This document shows, one piece after another, positions 37,534 through 46,449 of a stretch of 64,000 bases of DNA. The position numbers and the translations under genes are program-made. The notes under the pieces were generated by a model. That model did not search any database and had not been told where the DNA came from. It was given only the letters and a program-made list of their open reading frames with translations. Within the stretch, counting starts at the first letter, position 1; each line of letters starts with the position of its first letter. The DNA comes from Archangium gephyra (GTDB taxonomy: Bacteria > Myxococcota > Myxococcia > Myxococcales > Myxococcaceae): contig NZ_CP011509.1 in the NCBI RefSeq assembly GCF_001027285.1, forward strand, positions 4,906,501-4,970,500. Reading direction: 5' to 3'.

Positions 37534-38391
37534 ATGCAGCTTCGCAAGATGACGTTGATGCTCGCCGCGCTGGGCGCAATGAGCATGGTGCTGACGGGTT
37601 GCCCGGACGGTGGCCGTGAGAGCCTGACGTGTACGGCGGACACGGACTGCATCGAGGGTGAGATCTGTCACCCGGGCGCCAAGGTGTGCGTGCAGACCTG
37701 TACCTCGGGCGCTGATTGCCCCGAGTCCTCGAAGACCTGCGAGGTCATCAGCTCCACGAACAGCACCAAGGTCTGCCAGTGCAGCACGGACGCGCTGTGC
37801 CAGCGTGACGAGCGCATCAGCGATGCTTCGGGCCTGAAGTGCTCGACCACCCACAAGGTCTGCACGGACGGTGACACCACGCCCACGCCCACCACCTGCT
37901 CGGGTGAGGGTCAGAGCACTTGTGCCTATGGCCAGTTCTGCAGCGGCACCACGTGCACGGCGGTGCCTGCTCCGACCTGCGCGAACTTTGACCCTGCTCA
38001 GGGTGGTCGCGCGCCGACGTTCAATGCAGCGACGTCTACTGGTCCGATCATCTATGACGTGACGCAGGTGTCCTTTGCTCAGGACTCCTTCTGTGGTGAT
38101 GGAACTGCTGGGTCGACTGGCCTGACCGCCAAAGCTCGGGTGAAGGCCTACATCAAGACGGGTACTTTCCCGGCTGAGAAGAGTGGGCTTCCCGGCCTGT
38201 TCTATGTGCGTGTCAATGGTACCCAGGTGGATGGTACCACTCTGATCCGCCCCTCTGAGTACACCACGGCGGAAGCTGGTAAGCGTGCGGAATTCACCAT
38301 GAACTTCTGCCCCGGCTCGACTGCTACGACGCTCTCCATCGGTCTTTACTTCACCGGTGGTAACGAGATCTGCAAGCAGCTCAACCGCTAG
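37534..38391 (+). CDS. Cysteine-rich lipoprotein of unknown function
   Basis: A 285-residue predicted lipoprotein: basic start, hydrophobic core and lipobox VLTGC at about residues 19-23. Residues about 30-160 hold many cysteines in short spaced pairs (CTADTDCIEGEICHPGAKVC and similar), a pattern of disulphide-rich EGF/Dickkopf-like modules frequent in myxobacterial surface lipoproteins. The last 120 residues (from about NFDPAQGGRAP) look like one beta-sandwich domain. The base composition shifts within the gene: the second half uses many T-ending codons. ATG 37534 has AGGAGG upstream, which decides the start over an in-frame GTG at 37501. A terminator follows. The role is unknown; a surface or matrix protein is a reasonable guess. 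Confidence 0.75.
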   Translation: MQLRKMTLMLAALGAMSMVLTGCPDGGRESLTCTADTDCIEGEICHPGAKVCVQTCTSGADCPESSKTCEVISSTNSTKVCQCSTDALCQRDERISDASGLKCSTTHKVCTDGDTTPTPTTCSGEGQSTCAYGQFCSGTTCTAVPAPTCANFDPAQGGRAPTFNAATSTGPIIYDVTQVSFAQDSFCGDGTAGSTGLTAKARVKAYIKTGTFPAEKSGLPGLFYVRVNGTQVDGTTLIRPSEYTTAEAGKRAEFTMNFCPGSTATTLSIGLYFTGGNEICKQLNR

Positions 38392-38429
38392 GCGAGGGAA
38401 GCAAGTCGCATACGACTTGTGTTGATAGG

Positions 38430-38466
38430 AGCTCCATCCCGCAGTTTGGGATGGGGCTCTTGTTTA
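38430..38466 (+). terminator. Rho-independent terminator
   Basis: AGCTCCATCCC (38430-38440) pairs with GGGATGGGGCT (38448-38458) with one G-U pair, around a 7-base loop, followed by CTTGTTTATTT. It closes the Cys-rich lipoprotein gene. Confidence 0.75.
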
Positions 38467-38537
38467 TTTGGCTTCATTGCATCCGCAACAAGTTCCAAGC
38501 AATGGCCTGAGAGAAGCTCGCTAAAAGTCCATTGAAT

Positions 38538-38566
38538 TTGTGGGTATCGTGCGCGTTCTTAATAAT
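38538..38566 (+). promoter_or_regulatory. Weak candidate promoter of the YwqK-like gene
   Basis: TTGTGG (38538-38543), a 17-base spacer and AATAAT (38561-38566) lie 45 bases before the ATG at 38611 in an unusually AT-rich stretch. The match is modest. Confidence 0.3.
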
Positions 38567-38610
38567 GACCGGCAGCACTGCTGGTTTGGACCACATGAAA
38601 GGAATGCTGT

Positions 38611-39126
38611 ATGTCTCTCAAGATCGCGTCTCGCACTCTCTTCATTCTTGCCATGACTGCCGCGCCTGTGGCTTTGGCGGAAGGGGCATCCAGCACCAAC
38701 TCTGCTCAGGATGTGCGCCTCGCATGCCCAGCGGGTACTGTGCAAAAGGGGCGGAAGGTGTCGAAGACTGATGGTTCCTTCTGCGTGAAGGTCGGTTCCA
38801 AAAAGGATGGAGAGGCGCAGCTGCATGGTCCTTATGTGGACTTCCACTCCAACGGGCAGAAGCAGTCGGAGGGGCAGTACTCTGATGGCGCCCGTGCTGG
38901 TCTCTGGACTTTCTGGGACGCCAACGGTGTGAAGACCGGTGAGACGCAGTTCTCGGGGGGCAATTATCACGGCAAGCGCGTGGAGTATTTCTCCAACGGA
39001 AAGCAGCGCCTCGTCGAGGAGTACGCGAACGGTAAGCGTAATGGCCTCGTCCAGGAGTTCTCCGAGGACGGGAAACTGGTTCGTCAAGCCCAGTATCGCG
39101 ACAACGAGCAGGTCGTTACGAAGTAG
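38611..39126 (+). CDS. Exported MORN/YwqK-like repeat protein
   Basis: A 171-residue protein with signal peptide (cleavage probably after VALAEG, about residue 24). The mature part contains four or five short repeats of the YwqK/MORN_2 type, for example GPYVDFHSNGQKQSEGQYSD, GLWTFWDANGVKTGETQF and GKRVEYFSNGKQRLVEEY. Such proteins are often auto-annotated as antitoxins, but the repeats are a general beta-hairpin scaffold and this copy is exported, so an antitoxin role is unlikely. No toxin gene lies beside it. It stands alone between two terminators. ATG 38611 has AAAGGA upstream. Confidence 0.75.
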   Translation: MSLKIASRTLFILAMTAAPVALAEGASSTNSAQDVRLACPAGTVQKGRKVSKTDGSFCVKVGSKKDGEAQLHGPYVDFHSNGQKQSEGQYSDGARAGLWTFWDANGVKTGETQFSGGNYHGKRVEYFSNGKQRLVEEYANGKRNGLVQEFSEDGKLVRQAQYRDNEQVVTK

Positions 39127-39149
39127 CGGAGCTGCCTCGCGGTGACTCC

Positions 39150-39188
39150 CAGAAGGCCCTCTCCGAGCAGGCGAGGGCCTTCTGCTTT
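39150..39188 (+). terminator. Rho-independent terminator
   Basis: CAGAAGGCCCTC (39150-39161) pairs perfectly with GAGGGCCTTCTG (39173-39184), with a C then TTTT after it. This is the clearest intrinsic terminator in the window and ends the YwqK-like gene. Confidence 0.9.
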
Positions 39189-39232
39189 TCCGGAAGCGCT
39201 TCCCTCGGTGAGCGGGCTCGGCTAGAAGCCCA

Positions 39233-40336
39233 GTGGTGAAGTTCCCGCCTACTATCCCACAGTTGCCCGATATCCCCGTTTGCACCGTGGCGGACATGGG
39301 CCTCCGCGAGCTTGAGCGCATCCGGCTCATCCTTCGAGGTGGCTCGGTCATCGACTGGCGGCGGATGCACTTCCAGAGCCGGGACGAAGTCGACCGGTTC
39401 CTCCGGCTCTGTCAGATCGACACCTCTCAGCCCGAGGACGAGGCCTGGGCTCGCACTGTCCTCGCCGATGCGGTCGAGTACCTCCGTCAGACCTTCGACT
39501 ACCGGGTCGCGGATGCTGTGGCGGATCCGGAGGAGATACACGATCTCTTCCTCTATGCCTCCGGAGTGAAGGGGCTCCCGAGACATCGCCGCATCGCCTG
39601 CATCGTGCTCAAGGTGATGCATGTTCTCCAGCACATCGAGGGCCGGGACCTGATGCATCGCTTGGCTGTCTCCGAGGCGGATCTCTCCGATCTGGTGACC
39701 GCCAAGGTGTTGGGTGTGGCGCAACTGCTCCGGGACAAGGGGCTCCCTGTTGCCGAGTTCGCGCACTCCATCAAGTCGCGCGAGTCCCTCATCACTAAGC
39801 TGCTGGCCAAGAAGGAAACGGTTGCGGCTCAAATCTATGACCGGACGCGCTTCCGCATCATCACCCAAAAGCCGGCAGAGATTCTCCCGGTTCTCTACTT
39901 CCTGACGCAGCACCTCTTTCCCTTCAACTTCGTCGTCCCTGGCCAGACCGAGAACACGCTCGTCTCGTTTAAGTCTGTGCTTGAGGAGAACCCCCACCTC
40001 CAGCAATTCGCCCAGCATCTCCATCTGGACCTTGATTACGAGGATCGCGAAGAGCGCACCCGCAACCTGTTCTCTGGAAACACCTACCGGGCGTTGAACT
40101 TCGTCGTGGATGTGCCTGTCAGGATGGATGCGTACCTGCCGCCACCGGCGGAAGATACGCGCGAGCGCAAGAACCGGACGGTTTTCACGCTCGTGGAGTT
40201 CCAGATCATGGACGAAGAGACCGCTCGCCAGAATGAGGAAGGCGAGAATGCCCATAAACTCTACAAGCGCCGACAGAAGCGGCGTGTGCTGCGTCGCCTG
40301 TCACGAGGGCTTGTCGTTCCAAAGCGGCAAGGCTGA
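39233..40336 (+). CDS. Diverged RelA/SpoT-like protein (TIGR04552-type?)
   Basis: A 367-residue cytoplasmic protein starting at GTG 39233 (or the next GTG). By memory it resembles the uncharacterised myxobacterial family TIGR04552. Its C-terminal half follows the order of motifs of a RelA/SpoT nucleotidyltransferase domain: HSIKSRESLITKL (178-190, compare RxKxxxSIxxKL), YDRTRFRII (202-210, compare xDxxGxRII), YRALNFVV (285-292, compare YxALHxVV, with Asn for His) and VEFQI plus EGENAHKLYK (321-345, compare VEIQI and the HxxYK end). The Glu and Gln of ExQ are kept. Between YRAL and VEFQ there is an insertion of some 20 residues. The N-terminal 170 residues are unfamiliar. Possible activity: pyrophosphate transfer to a nucleotide or RNA, or a dead regulator. 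Confidence 0.55.
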   Translation: MVKFPPTIPQLPDIPVCTVADMGLRELERIRLILRGGSVIDWRRMHFQSRDEVDRFLRLCQIDTSQPEDEAWARTVLADAVEYLRQTFDYRVADAVADPEEIHDLFLYASGVKGLPRHRRIACIVLKVMHVLQHIEGRDLMHRLAVSEADLSDLVTAKVLGVAQLLRDKGLPVAEFAHSIKSRESLITKLLAKKETVAAQIYDRTRFRIITQKPAEILPVLYFLTQHLFPFNFVVPGQTENTLVSFKSVLEENPHLQQFAQHLHLDLDYEDREERTRNLFSGNTYRALNFVVDVPVRMDAYLPPPAEDTRERKNRTVFTLVEFQIMDEETARQNEEGENAHKLYKRRQKRRVLRRLSRGLVVPKRQG

Positions 40337-40420
40337 ATATTAGCCCTATCGCTCTCAACGATTTCCGAAACGTTACTGATGGAATTGTCGTATTGGGGGA
40401 TTGTTCAGGAAATGGGGAGT

Positions 40421-42376
40421 CTATTCGTTGTAGCGCTGCACGTAAGCATATTCCCCGCCGTCGCTTCCTAAGGCATTGTGGCTTTCGTTCCAAACGAGTA
40501 CAGGTCTCCCGCTTGAGTCAAGTACAAGTGCTGGGTGCGCGCTGCTTTTCTGACTCTGGTTCAGGCCATCCTCGACGGTTAGGCTATTCCAAGCTTTGTC
40601 GTCCCAGTAACTAGCAAACAGATGCACATACCCTGTCTCGGCCATTCCATCGAACTCTGACCAAGTAACGAAAAGCTTGCCAGAGGGGGTAGCTCGGAGC
40701 AGTGCCTGTCCCGCATAGGTGTAACCGCCATATGCACTCAAGGGGCTTCCAATCCGCTCCCAAGACTGCGGACCAGTGGAACGGAAGACTTGGATGTCGT
40801 TAGGCCCATCATCGTAGGACACTTCTGCCCACGCCAGGTATAGGTTGTTCTGAGCATCAATGGTTAAAGAGCAATCGCGGGCTAGTGTTGTTCCTGTGGA
40901 GGCGCTGAGCCCACCAGAGACGTAGCCGCTGGTGGTATCTTCGACGAAGGGTGAAACCGCATAAGCCCAGGAACCGTTTGGTTGGAGACGCATGACGTAG
41001 ATGTTCGTAGGCGCGTGTTCCTCGCGGGTTTGCTCTTGAAAGGCCACGATGGGTTGGCCATTGCTGTCCAACACGAGAGAGGGCTTGGTGGCGCTGGTAA
41101 ATCCCGAAACAGCGTGGACCAACCCTCCATATGCTCCTGCGCTGGTAAGGGGTCCGCCATTGGCTGACTTCCAGACGTAAATAGACGAGAAACCCTCAGC
41201 GTTCATCTCATCCCAGGCAACGTAGATGTCGTTCCCGTGCATCGCGAGCGAAGGGTTGCGAGCCGGTGTCGCAACCTTGCTGGAACTCGTGTCATTCACG
41301 GCGGATAGGGCTCCTGACCCCACGGATTGCCAGGTCGTTCCATTCCAGCGCTTGATGTAGATGTTCTCGTCGAACCCATCCGACTCCTGCCATGCCACGA
41401 TGGGGTTCCCGCTGCCATCAAGCACCAGCGCGGGTTTGTAGGCGGAGCCGATGGCAGTGCCGTTCAGCGCACTACCGATCGGTGTGAAAGCGTTACCGTT
41501 CCAGCGGTAGACGAAGATGGATGCCCTGCCGCCCGTCGTGACCTCTTCGCTCCAGGCAACCACCGGGTTGTCTTGGCCATCGAGGGCCATGGCGGTGTCT
41601 TTCAGCGGGGTAGTGCCACCAACCACAGCCTCCACTGGACCACCGAACGAGTACCAGTGCGGAAGCTGAAAGCTCCACGGCGTGCTCGGAACGACGAGGG
41701 CGTTGCCCGCCGAGTCGGTGATGCCATTGCTCAGGCCGATCGAGAATGTGGCTGGCAGGGACGGCCTTGCCTTGGGCACGAGAGTCAGCGTTCTGCCGTC
41801 GCTCGAAAGCGAAAGGGTCTTTTCCGCCAGCACTCCCGCGACAGCGAAGCTCACCGTAGTGTCGCTGATCGTCGTGGCCTTCACCGGCTTCGAGAAGACC
41901 ACTTGGATGGGCGTGCTGTACGCCACATTGGTCGCGCCAGGGGCCGGTGAACGCGAAGCGACCTGCAAATTGGTACGGTCGACGATGACGGTGATGGACG
42001 CGCTGGAGAAGGTCCGGCCCGCCTTGCTGGCACGAGCAGTCACCGTGTAACTGCCCTCGGGCTCGGCTGCGGTATTCCAGGTGTAGCGATAGGGCGAGGA
42101 AATCGTCGCGAGCTCCTCCGCACCCTTGAAGAGCCGCACCACCTCAGGTGTTCCTCCACGCACGTCGACGGAGAGGTCAACGGCCCCGCTCGTGTAGAAC
42201 GTGCCCGTCGGGGCGGTGATCGTGACTGACAACTCCGTGGAGGGTGTTCCCGAGTCGGCCGGGTCCACTCCCGCATCGGGCCGGGTAGGGGAACCGGTGT
42301 CGATCTCCGGCAGCTGGAGGCATGCGGACATCAATCCGGCGAGGACCAGGGGGATGTAACGTTTGAGGGTTGGCAT
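40421..42376 (-). CDS. Lipoprotein with Ig-like domains and a repeat C-terminus
   Basis: A 651-residue predicted lipoprotein on the minus strand: lipobox LMSAC in the first 20 residues (start ATG 42376), an Asp/Pro/Ser linker, one Ig-like domain (about 45-135: VTITAPTGTFYTSGAVDLSV), then a bacterial Ig-like/Big_5 domain (about 140-235: SRSPAPGATNVAYSTPIQVV). The rest holds five or six repeats with the core ALDGQDNPVVAWSE / LVLDGSGNPIVAWQE, resembling sialidase-type propeller blades. It should sit on the cell surface. Codon use is less GC-biased than the neighbours. It converges with the RelA/SpoT-like gene; 40337-40420 between them holds nothing I recognise. No catalytic residues could be identified. 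Confidence 0.75.
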   Translation of the reverse strand: MPTLKRYIPLVLAGLMSACLQLPEIDTGSPTRPDAGVDPADSGTPSTELSVTITAPTGTFYTSGAVDLSVDVRGGTPEVVRLFKGAEELATISSPYRYTWNTAAEPEGSYTVTARASKAGRTFSSASITVIVDRTNLQVASRSPAPGATNVAYSTPIQVVFSKPVKATTISDTTVSFAVAGVLAEKTLSLSSDGRTLTLVPKARPSLPATFSIGLSNGITDSAGNALVVPSTPWSFQLPHWYSFGGPVEAVVGGTTPLKDTAMALDGQDNPVVAWSEEVTTGGRASIFVYRWNGNAFTPIGSALNGTAIGSAYKPALVLDGSGNPIVAWQESDGFDENIYIKRWNGTTWQSVGSGALSAVNDTSSSKVATPARNPSLAMHGNDIYVAWDEMNAEGFSSIYVWKSANGGPLTSAGAYGGLVHAVSGFTSATKPSLVLDSNGQPIVAFQEQTREEHAPTNIYVMRLQPNGSWAYAVSPFVEDTTSGYVSGGLSASTGTTLARDCSLTIDAQNNLYLAWAEVSYDDGPNDIQVFRSTGPQSWERIGSPLSAYGGYTYAGQALLRATPSGKLFVTWSEFDGMAETGYVHLFASYWDDKAWNSLTVEDGLNQSQKSSAHPALVLDSSGRPVLVWNESHNALGSDGGEYAYVQRYNE

Positions 42377-42422
42377 GCCACTCCGCAGTGCAGGCTCCAT
42401 TCCAGGTGCCTGTGGCTGAGTC

Positions 42423-42450
42423 TCGGGCTCTTACTCGCGTAAGCCCCCGA
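42423..42450 (-). repeat. Stem-loop in the leader of the Ig-like lipoprotein gene
   Basis: Twelve-position arms with two mismatches (42423-42434 and 42439-42450) close on a TCGC loop, 47 bases upstream of the ATG at 42376. It may be a leader hairpin. The remainder of 42451-42565 shows no further signal. Confidence 0.4.
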
Positions 42451-42565
42451 AACGACTCGCGGAGAATGCCTCAGTTCGACTCGCCTCGTGAACCCACCGA
42501 TGGGCTCCGTCTCTCTCCCAGGATGCACCGTCCGCGGCACTGGACTGCTGGCCCCCGGAAACACT

Positions 42566-42610
42566 CGCGCCGCTCCAGGAGGCCCTCCTTGGGGCTTCCC
42601 GAGCGGCGCG
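42566..42610 (-). terminator. Probable terminator of ffh
   Basis: Ten-base perfect arms (CGCGCCGCTC at 42566-42575 and its complement at 42601-42610) enclose a nested AGGAGG/CCTCCT hairpin. The structure lies 28 bases beyond the ffh stop, with a short TTT on the minus strand after it. Confidence 0.5.
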
Positions 42611-42638
42611 TGGGTGACACCGGAATCCGCAGCGGCGG

Positions 42639-44282
42639 CTACTTCTTCTTCCGGTTCTTCTTCTTGTTTTCCTTCTCGCGCTTGCGGCGCTCCTTGATGG
42701 CGTCCTTGTTCTCGGGCTTGCCCGCGGCCGAGGGCGGCGCGTAACCCATCATCCGCGCCTTCGCCATCGCCGCCTGTCCCATCGGCGCCGTGTAGCCCGG
42801 GGCGATCTGCGGCAGCTGCATCGGCATGCCCCCCATCCCCATCCCCGCCATCGCCTTCTCCATCATCTTCGGGTCCTTCCCGAAGATGCTCGACATGTCC
42901 ATGTTCTTCATCTGCGCCAGCTGGCCCATCTGCTTGAAGCCAGGGATGCGCCCCAACAGGCCCGGGTTCTGGCCAATCGTCCCCATCACCTGCTGCATCA
43001 TCCCGAACTTCTGCAGCAGCTCCCGCACCTCTTCCGTCTTGCGGCCGCTGCCCTTCGCGATGCGCTTCACCCGGCTGTCGTTGATCAGGTTCGGACGCAG
43101 CCGCTCCTGCTCCGTCATCGAGTCGTACATCGCCTCGATCTTCGTCAGCTCCTTCTCGTCCGGGTTCAGGTGCTCCGTCATCTCCCCGAAGAGCGGGAAC
43201 TTCTCCAGCAGATCCTTCAGCGGACCCATCTTCCGCACCATGCGGATCTGCTCGACGAAGTCCTTCATCGAGAAGTTGCCCGAGAGCAGCTTCTGCGCGT
43301 CCTCGGCCGCCTTCTTCTCGTCGACGACGCCCTCGAAGTCCTTCATCAGGCCCACGATGTCGCCGAAGCCCAGAATCCGGCTCGCCAGGCCGTCCGGGCG
43401 GAACTCCTCGAGCTTGTCCATCGACTCGCCCATGCCCAGGAACTTGATGGGCTTGCCCGTCACCTCCTTGATGGACAGCGCCGCGCCACCACGCGCATCA
43501 CCGTCCAGCTTCGTGAGGATGAAGCCGTCCAGGCTCAGCCGCCGGTCGAACTCGGCCGCCGTGCGCACCGCGTCCTGGCCAATCATCGCGTCGCACACCA
43601 GCAGGATGTTGTCCGGCCGGACGTTCGCCTTGATGGCCTCCAGCTCGGTCATCAGCGCCTCGTCGATCGCCAGACGGCCGGCGGTGTCGATCAGCACCAC
43701 GTCGCACTTCTGCTCGCGCGCCGCGGCGTACCCGCGCTTCGCCAATTCCGGCGGCGGCACGTTCGGCTCGAAGTACACCGGCACCTTCAGCCGCTCGCCC
43801 AGCACCTTGAGCTGATCCACGGCCGCCGGACGGTAGATGTCCGCCGCCACCAGCAGCGGCTTGCGCCCCTCCTTGAGGAGCTTGCTGGCGAGCTTGCCCG
43901 TGGTCGTCGTCTTACCCGACCCCTGCAGGCCCACCATCATGATGCCGCTGACCTGGTCCTTGGGCTTGAGCTGGATGCTCGTGTCCACGGGACCCATCAG
44001 GGCCTCGAGCTCGTCGTGGCAGATCTTGACGAAGTGGTCGCCCGCCGTGACGCGGTGCTTCTGGCCGGCCTTGTCGGTCACGGTCGTCTGCACGACCTCC
44101 CCGACGGCCTTCTCGCGCACCCGCGCGACGAACTTCTTCACCACATCGAAGGCGACGTCCGCTTCGAGCAGGGAGACGCGGATGTCGCGAAGCGACTCGT
44201 CCACCATCTCCGGGGTGATCTCTTTCTTGCCCGCAAGGCGGTTCTTGGCGGCTCGGAAGCCCTTGGCGACGGTCTCAAGCAT
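42639..44282 (-). CDS. ffh: Signal recognition particle GTPase Ffh
   Basis: A 547-residue SRP54 homologue that binds signal sequences of nascent membrane proteins and delivers them with FtsY. The N domain (residues 1-85) is followed by the G domain with GLQGSGKTTT, DTAGR and TKLDGDARGG, then a methionine-rich M domain (about 300-450; QIRMVRKMGPLKDLL and MTEQERLRPNLINDSR) and a long Met/Gly/Pro and Lys-rich tail ending in KKKNRKKK. The tail makes it longer than the usual 450 residues, an extension I believe is common in myxobacteria. ATG 44282 (MLETVAKGF) is the conserved start; an upstream extension of the frame has no homology. No SRP RNA gene was found beside it. Confidence 0.95.
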   Translation of the reverse strand: MLETVAKGFRAAKNRLAGKKEITPEMVDESLRDIRVSLLEADVAFDVVKKFVARVREKAVGEVVQTTVTDKAGQKHRVTAGDHFVKICHDELEALMGPVDTSIQLKPKDQVSGIMMVGLQGSGKTTTTGKLASKLLKEGRKPLLVAADIYRPAAVDQLKVLGERLKVPVYFEPNVPPPELAKRGYAAAREQKCDVVLIDTAGRLAIDEALMTELEAIKANVRPDNILLVCDAMIGQDAVRTAAEFDRRLSLDGFILTKLDGDARGGAALSIKEVTGKPIKFLGMGESMDKLEEFRPDGLASRILGFGDIVGLMKDFEGVVDEKKAAEDAQKLLSGNFSMKDFVEQIRMVRKMGPLKDLLEKFPLFGEMTEHLNPDEKELTKIEAMYDSMTEQERLRPNLINDSRVKRIAKGSGRKTEEVRELLQKFGMMQQVMGTIGQNPGLLGRIPGFKQMGQLAQMKNMDMSSIFGKDPKMMEKAMAGMGMGGMPMQLPQIAPGYTAPMGQAAMAKARMMGYAPPSAAGKPENKDAIKERRKREKENKKKNRKKK

Positions 44283-44436
44283 GGCGGTCGCTATATAACA
44301 GCGCAGGCCGGGACGGGATGCCCAAGTGCGTCGGGCCGTCCACCAGTCGAGAGATGGGGGCCCTTCACCCCGGGTACGCCCCATCGTCCGGCCGGCCGGG
44401 ACCCAGGCAGCCCGGGGGGCCGGGCCCTGGAAGGAG

Positions 44437-44461
44437 CCTGCCGCCCGGGCCGGACGGCAGG
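44437..44461 (-). terminator. GC-rich hairpin downstream of mbtH-like gene
   Basis: CCTGCCG (44437-44443) and CGGCAGG (44455-44461) form a perfect 7-base stem 14 bases beyond the MbtH stop on the minus strand, followed by TCCTTCC. It is a possible terminator separating the hydroxylase-MbtH pair from ffh. Confidence 0.35.
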
Positions 44462-44475
44462 TCCTGGCTACCACC

Positions 44476-44694
44476 TCAGTTGGGGCGCGACTGCGCCTCC
44501 ATCTTCTTGCGCAGGCTCAGCGGACGCATGTCCGTCCACACCTGCTTGATGTACTCCAGGCACTCGGCCTTGGGGCCCTGCTTGCCCGCGTCCTTCCAGC
44601 CCGGCGCGTTCTCGCGGTCCACCGGCCAGATGGAGTACTGCTCCTCGTGGTTCATCACGACCTTGTAGACGGTCGTATCCTCTTGCTCGCTCAT
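44476..44694 (-). CDS. MbtH-like NRPS helper protein
   Basis: A 72-residue member of the MbtH family, which binds adenylation domains and makes them soluble and active. The diagnostic residues are present: [10 protein letters not shown], then [30 protein letters not shown] 44694 has AGGAG about nine bases upstream. It follows the first CmlA-like gene by 32 bases on the same strand, so both are probably one transcript. The partner is most likely the NRPS at 52.0-64 kb, though MbtH proteins can serve several NRPSs. Confidence 0.93.
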   Translation of the reverse strand: MSEQEDTTVYKVVMNHEEQYSIWPVDRENAPGWKDAGKQGPKAECLEYIKQVWTDMRPLSLRKKMEAQSRPN

Positions 44695-44726
44695 GGTTGA
44701 GTGCTCCTGCAGGTGAAGGGGGGACG

Positions 44727-46316
44727 TCAGAAGAAGAGCTCCGCCTGGATGTAGGGCAGCGAGGAGGAGATTCCCTTCTCCTGGCACCACGCGAGCAGCT
44801 TGCGCGCCTCGACGAGCTGCGGCGAGTTCTCGTGGTAGCCCATCGCCATCACGTGGCCCATCCAGGGCTCGCGGCCCATGGCGTAGATGTGGACCTGCTT
44901 GGGGTTGATCCTCCGGGCGATCTCGATGGCCCGCTCGGCGTTGGAGCCGTTGAGGCGCCGCGACTGGTCCATCTTGCGCGGCAGCGGCGCGGGCAGCAGC
45001 GGCCCGTACATCCAGCTCAGCGGCCCACCCTCGGACTCCATGCCGAGGAACAACACGTCGATGTCCCCCACCGCCGCGTGGACGTGGTCGTACAGGCGCG
45101 GCTCGAGCGCGTTGGAGTCCGCCGCCATCAGCATCGAGCGGCCCTTGAGCTGCACCAGGTGCGCCAGCTTCGCCTGGATGTTGAGATCCGCGTGCTCGCC
45201 GATGAAGGGCACCCCCGTGATGGAGCCGCCCGGCAGCTCGATGGACTCCAGCTCGGACAGGGTCACCACGTTCTTGAAGCCGATCGTCTTCAGCATCAGC
45301 TTGAGCGAGGGGTCCGCCAGGCCACCCCCGTTGCTGGCCGGCACCACGATGGTGCCGATGCGATGGCGCAGCTGCAGCAGCGGCTCGAACATCAGGTGGT
45401 CCGCGTGCCCGTGGGTGATGAGCACGTAGTCGATCTTCTCCGGCAGATCCGCGTAGGTGTAGCGCGGCACTTCCGTGGGGAAGTCGTAGGAGATGACGGG
45501 ATCCGTCAGGATGCTCACGTCACGCGACTCGATGAGCACGCAGGCATGGCCGATGTAGCGCACGCGCACGCCATCCCCGTCATAGCGCGGGGCCGGACGC
45601 GGGGCCTGGTCCGTGAAGAAGGTGGAGAAGAGCTCGGCGTCCTTGGCGCCAATGCCCATGGCCTCGCGGATGGCCTCCATCGAGCCCGGCGTGCGCCGCA
45701 TGGCGTACAGCTGGTCGATGGCCTCGTGGCGGAAGGGCAGGTGCACGTGGAGCGTGTCCTTGTCCGAGTCCAGCCGCGGCGTGCTGAAGACGTACGGCCG
45801 GGCATCCCCCTTCAACAGGCGGAAGGACAGGCTCTGCGAGGACTCCCGGTAGTGGGGGCTGCGGTAGAGCAGCGGCTCGAAGAAACGCGCCGACGCCCGG
45901 TTGTTCAGGTCGTACATCAGCTCCACGTACCCCTGGAGGATGTCCGGCACCTTCTTGTACAGCTCCTCCAGCGAGCCACCGTTGGACGGGGCCAGCAGCT
46001 TGTCCAGCTCCGACACCGCCTGGGCGAACCGCAGCGACGCCGCCTGCTCCTTGCGCGTCCGCTCCAGCAACTCCTTGACCTCGCCCGCCCGCTCGACGCC
46101 GTAGTTGAGGTAGGGGCCGCCGGCCAGCGCCGGGTTCTTCAGCGCCGCCACGTGGATGGCCGGGTTGGCCACGAACGACTCCATGATCTTCACATGGTGG
46201 TTGGCCACGTACAGCGGCGCGGTCGCGGGCGCGAGGAGGTACCACCACGCGTACCACTGGTTGTACAGCGGCTCGACGGCGACGTTCTGCTTCAGGTACA
46301 GCCCAGGCTGGGACAC
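44727..46316 (-). CDS. CmlA-type diiron beta-hydroxylase, copy 1
   Basis: A 529-residue protein with a unique N-terminal domain (about 1-240, including [16 protein letters not shown]) and a C-terminal metallo-beta-lactamase fold. The metal motif THGHADH gives H302, H304, D306 and H307, and further ligands are likely E374 (GEHAD) and D400 (MAADS), with a C-terminal His at 488 or 495. These positions are each three less than the published diiron ligands of CmlA as I recall them (305, 307, 309, 310, 377, 403), and the length is nearly equal. CmlA hydroxylates the beta carbon of an amino acid tethered to an NRPS; FrsH does so on leucine. Neighbouring mbtH and NRPS genes fit that role. A lactonase or beta-lactamase is excluded by size and N-domain. 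Confidence 0.8.
   Translation of the reverse strand: MSQPGLYLKQNVAVEPLYNQWYAWWYLLAPATAPLYVANHHVKIMESFVANPAIHVAALKNPALAGGPYLNYGVERAGEVKELLERTRKEQAASLRFAQAVSELDKLLAPSNGGSLEELYKKVPDILQGYVELMYDLNNRASARFFEPLLYRSPHYRESSQSLSFRLLKGDARPYVFSTPRLDSDKDTLHVHLPFRHEAIDQLYAMRRTPGSMEAIREAMGIGAKDAELFSTFFTDQAPRPAPRYDGDGVRVRYIGHACVLIESRDVSILTDPVISYDFPTEVPRYTYADLPEKIDYVLITHGHADHLMFEPLLQLRHRIGTIVVPASNGGGLADPSLKLMLKTIGFKNVVTLSELESIELPGGSITGVPFIGEHADLNIQAKLAHLVQLKGRSMLMAADSNALEPRLYDHVHAAVGDIDVLFLGMESEGGPLSWMYGPLLPAPLPRKMDQSRRLNGSNAERAIEIARRINPKQVHIYAMGREPWMGHVMAMGYHENSPQLVEARKLLAWCQEKGISSSLPYIQAELFF
45400..45506. repeat. 107-bp perfect inverted repeat, left copy
   Basis: This 107-base stretch is the exact reverse complement of 49293-49399. 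It covers the codons for the segment up to the HxHxD metal motif of the two CmlA-like paralogues, which face in opposite directions. Confidence 0.95.
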
Positions 46317-46449
46317 GCGGTGCTCCTCGGGCCCCCAGGAGCCCGATGTGGAGGAGGGGTGGCGGGATGATGAAAGAGCCGCAAGCCGGGAGCAAGGGGG
46401 GGCTCGTGATCGGCTCCCAGGGGCTGGAAGTCAGGTACCCTTTGGCTCC

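Noticed and set aside
38611-39126. YwqK-like protein as an antitoxin of a toxin-antitoxin pair
   Set aside because: It has a signal peptide, stands alone between terminators, and no toxin-like small gene is adjacent.
44283-44475. Possible SRP RNA gene next to ffh, because of a GGAAGGAGCC stretch near 44430
   Set aside because: The conserved SRP apical sequence and asymmetric internal loop do not follow; only a GC-rich hairpin is present.
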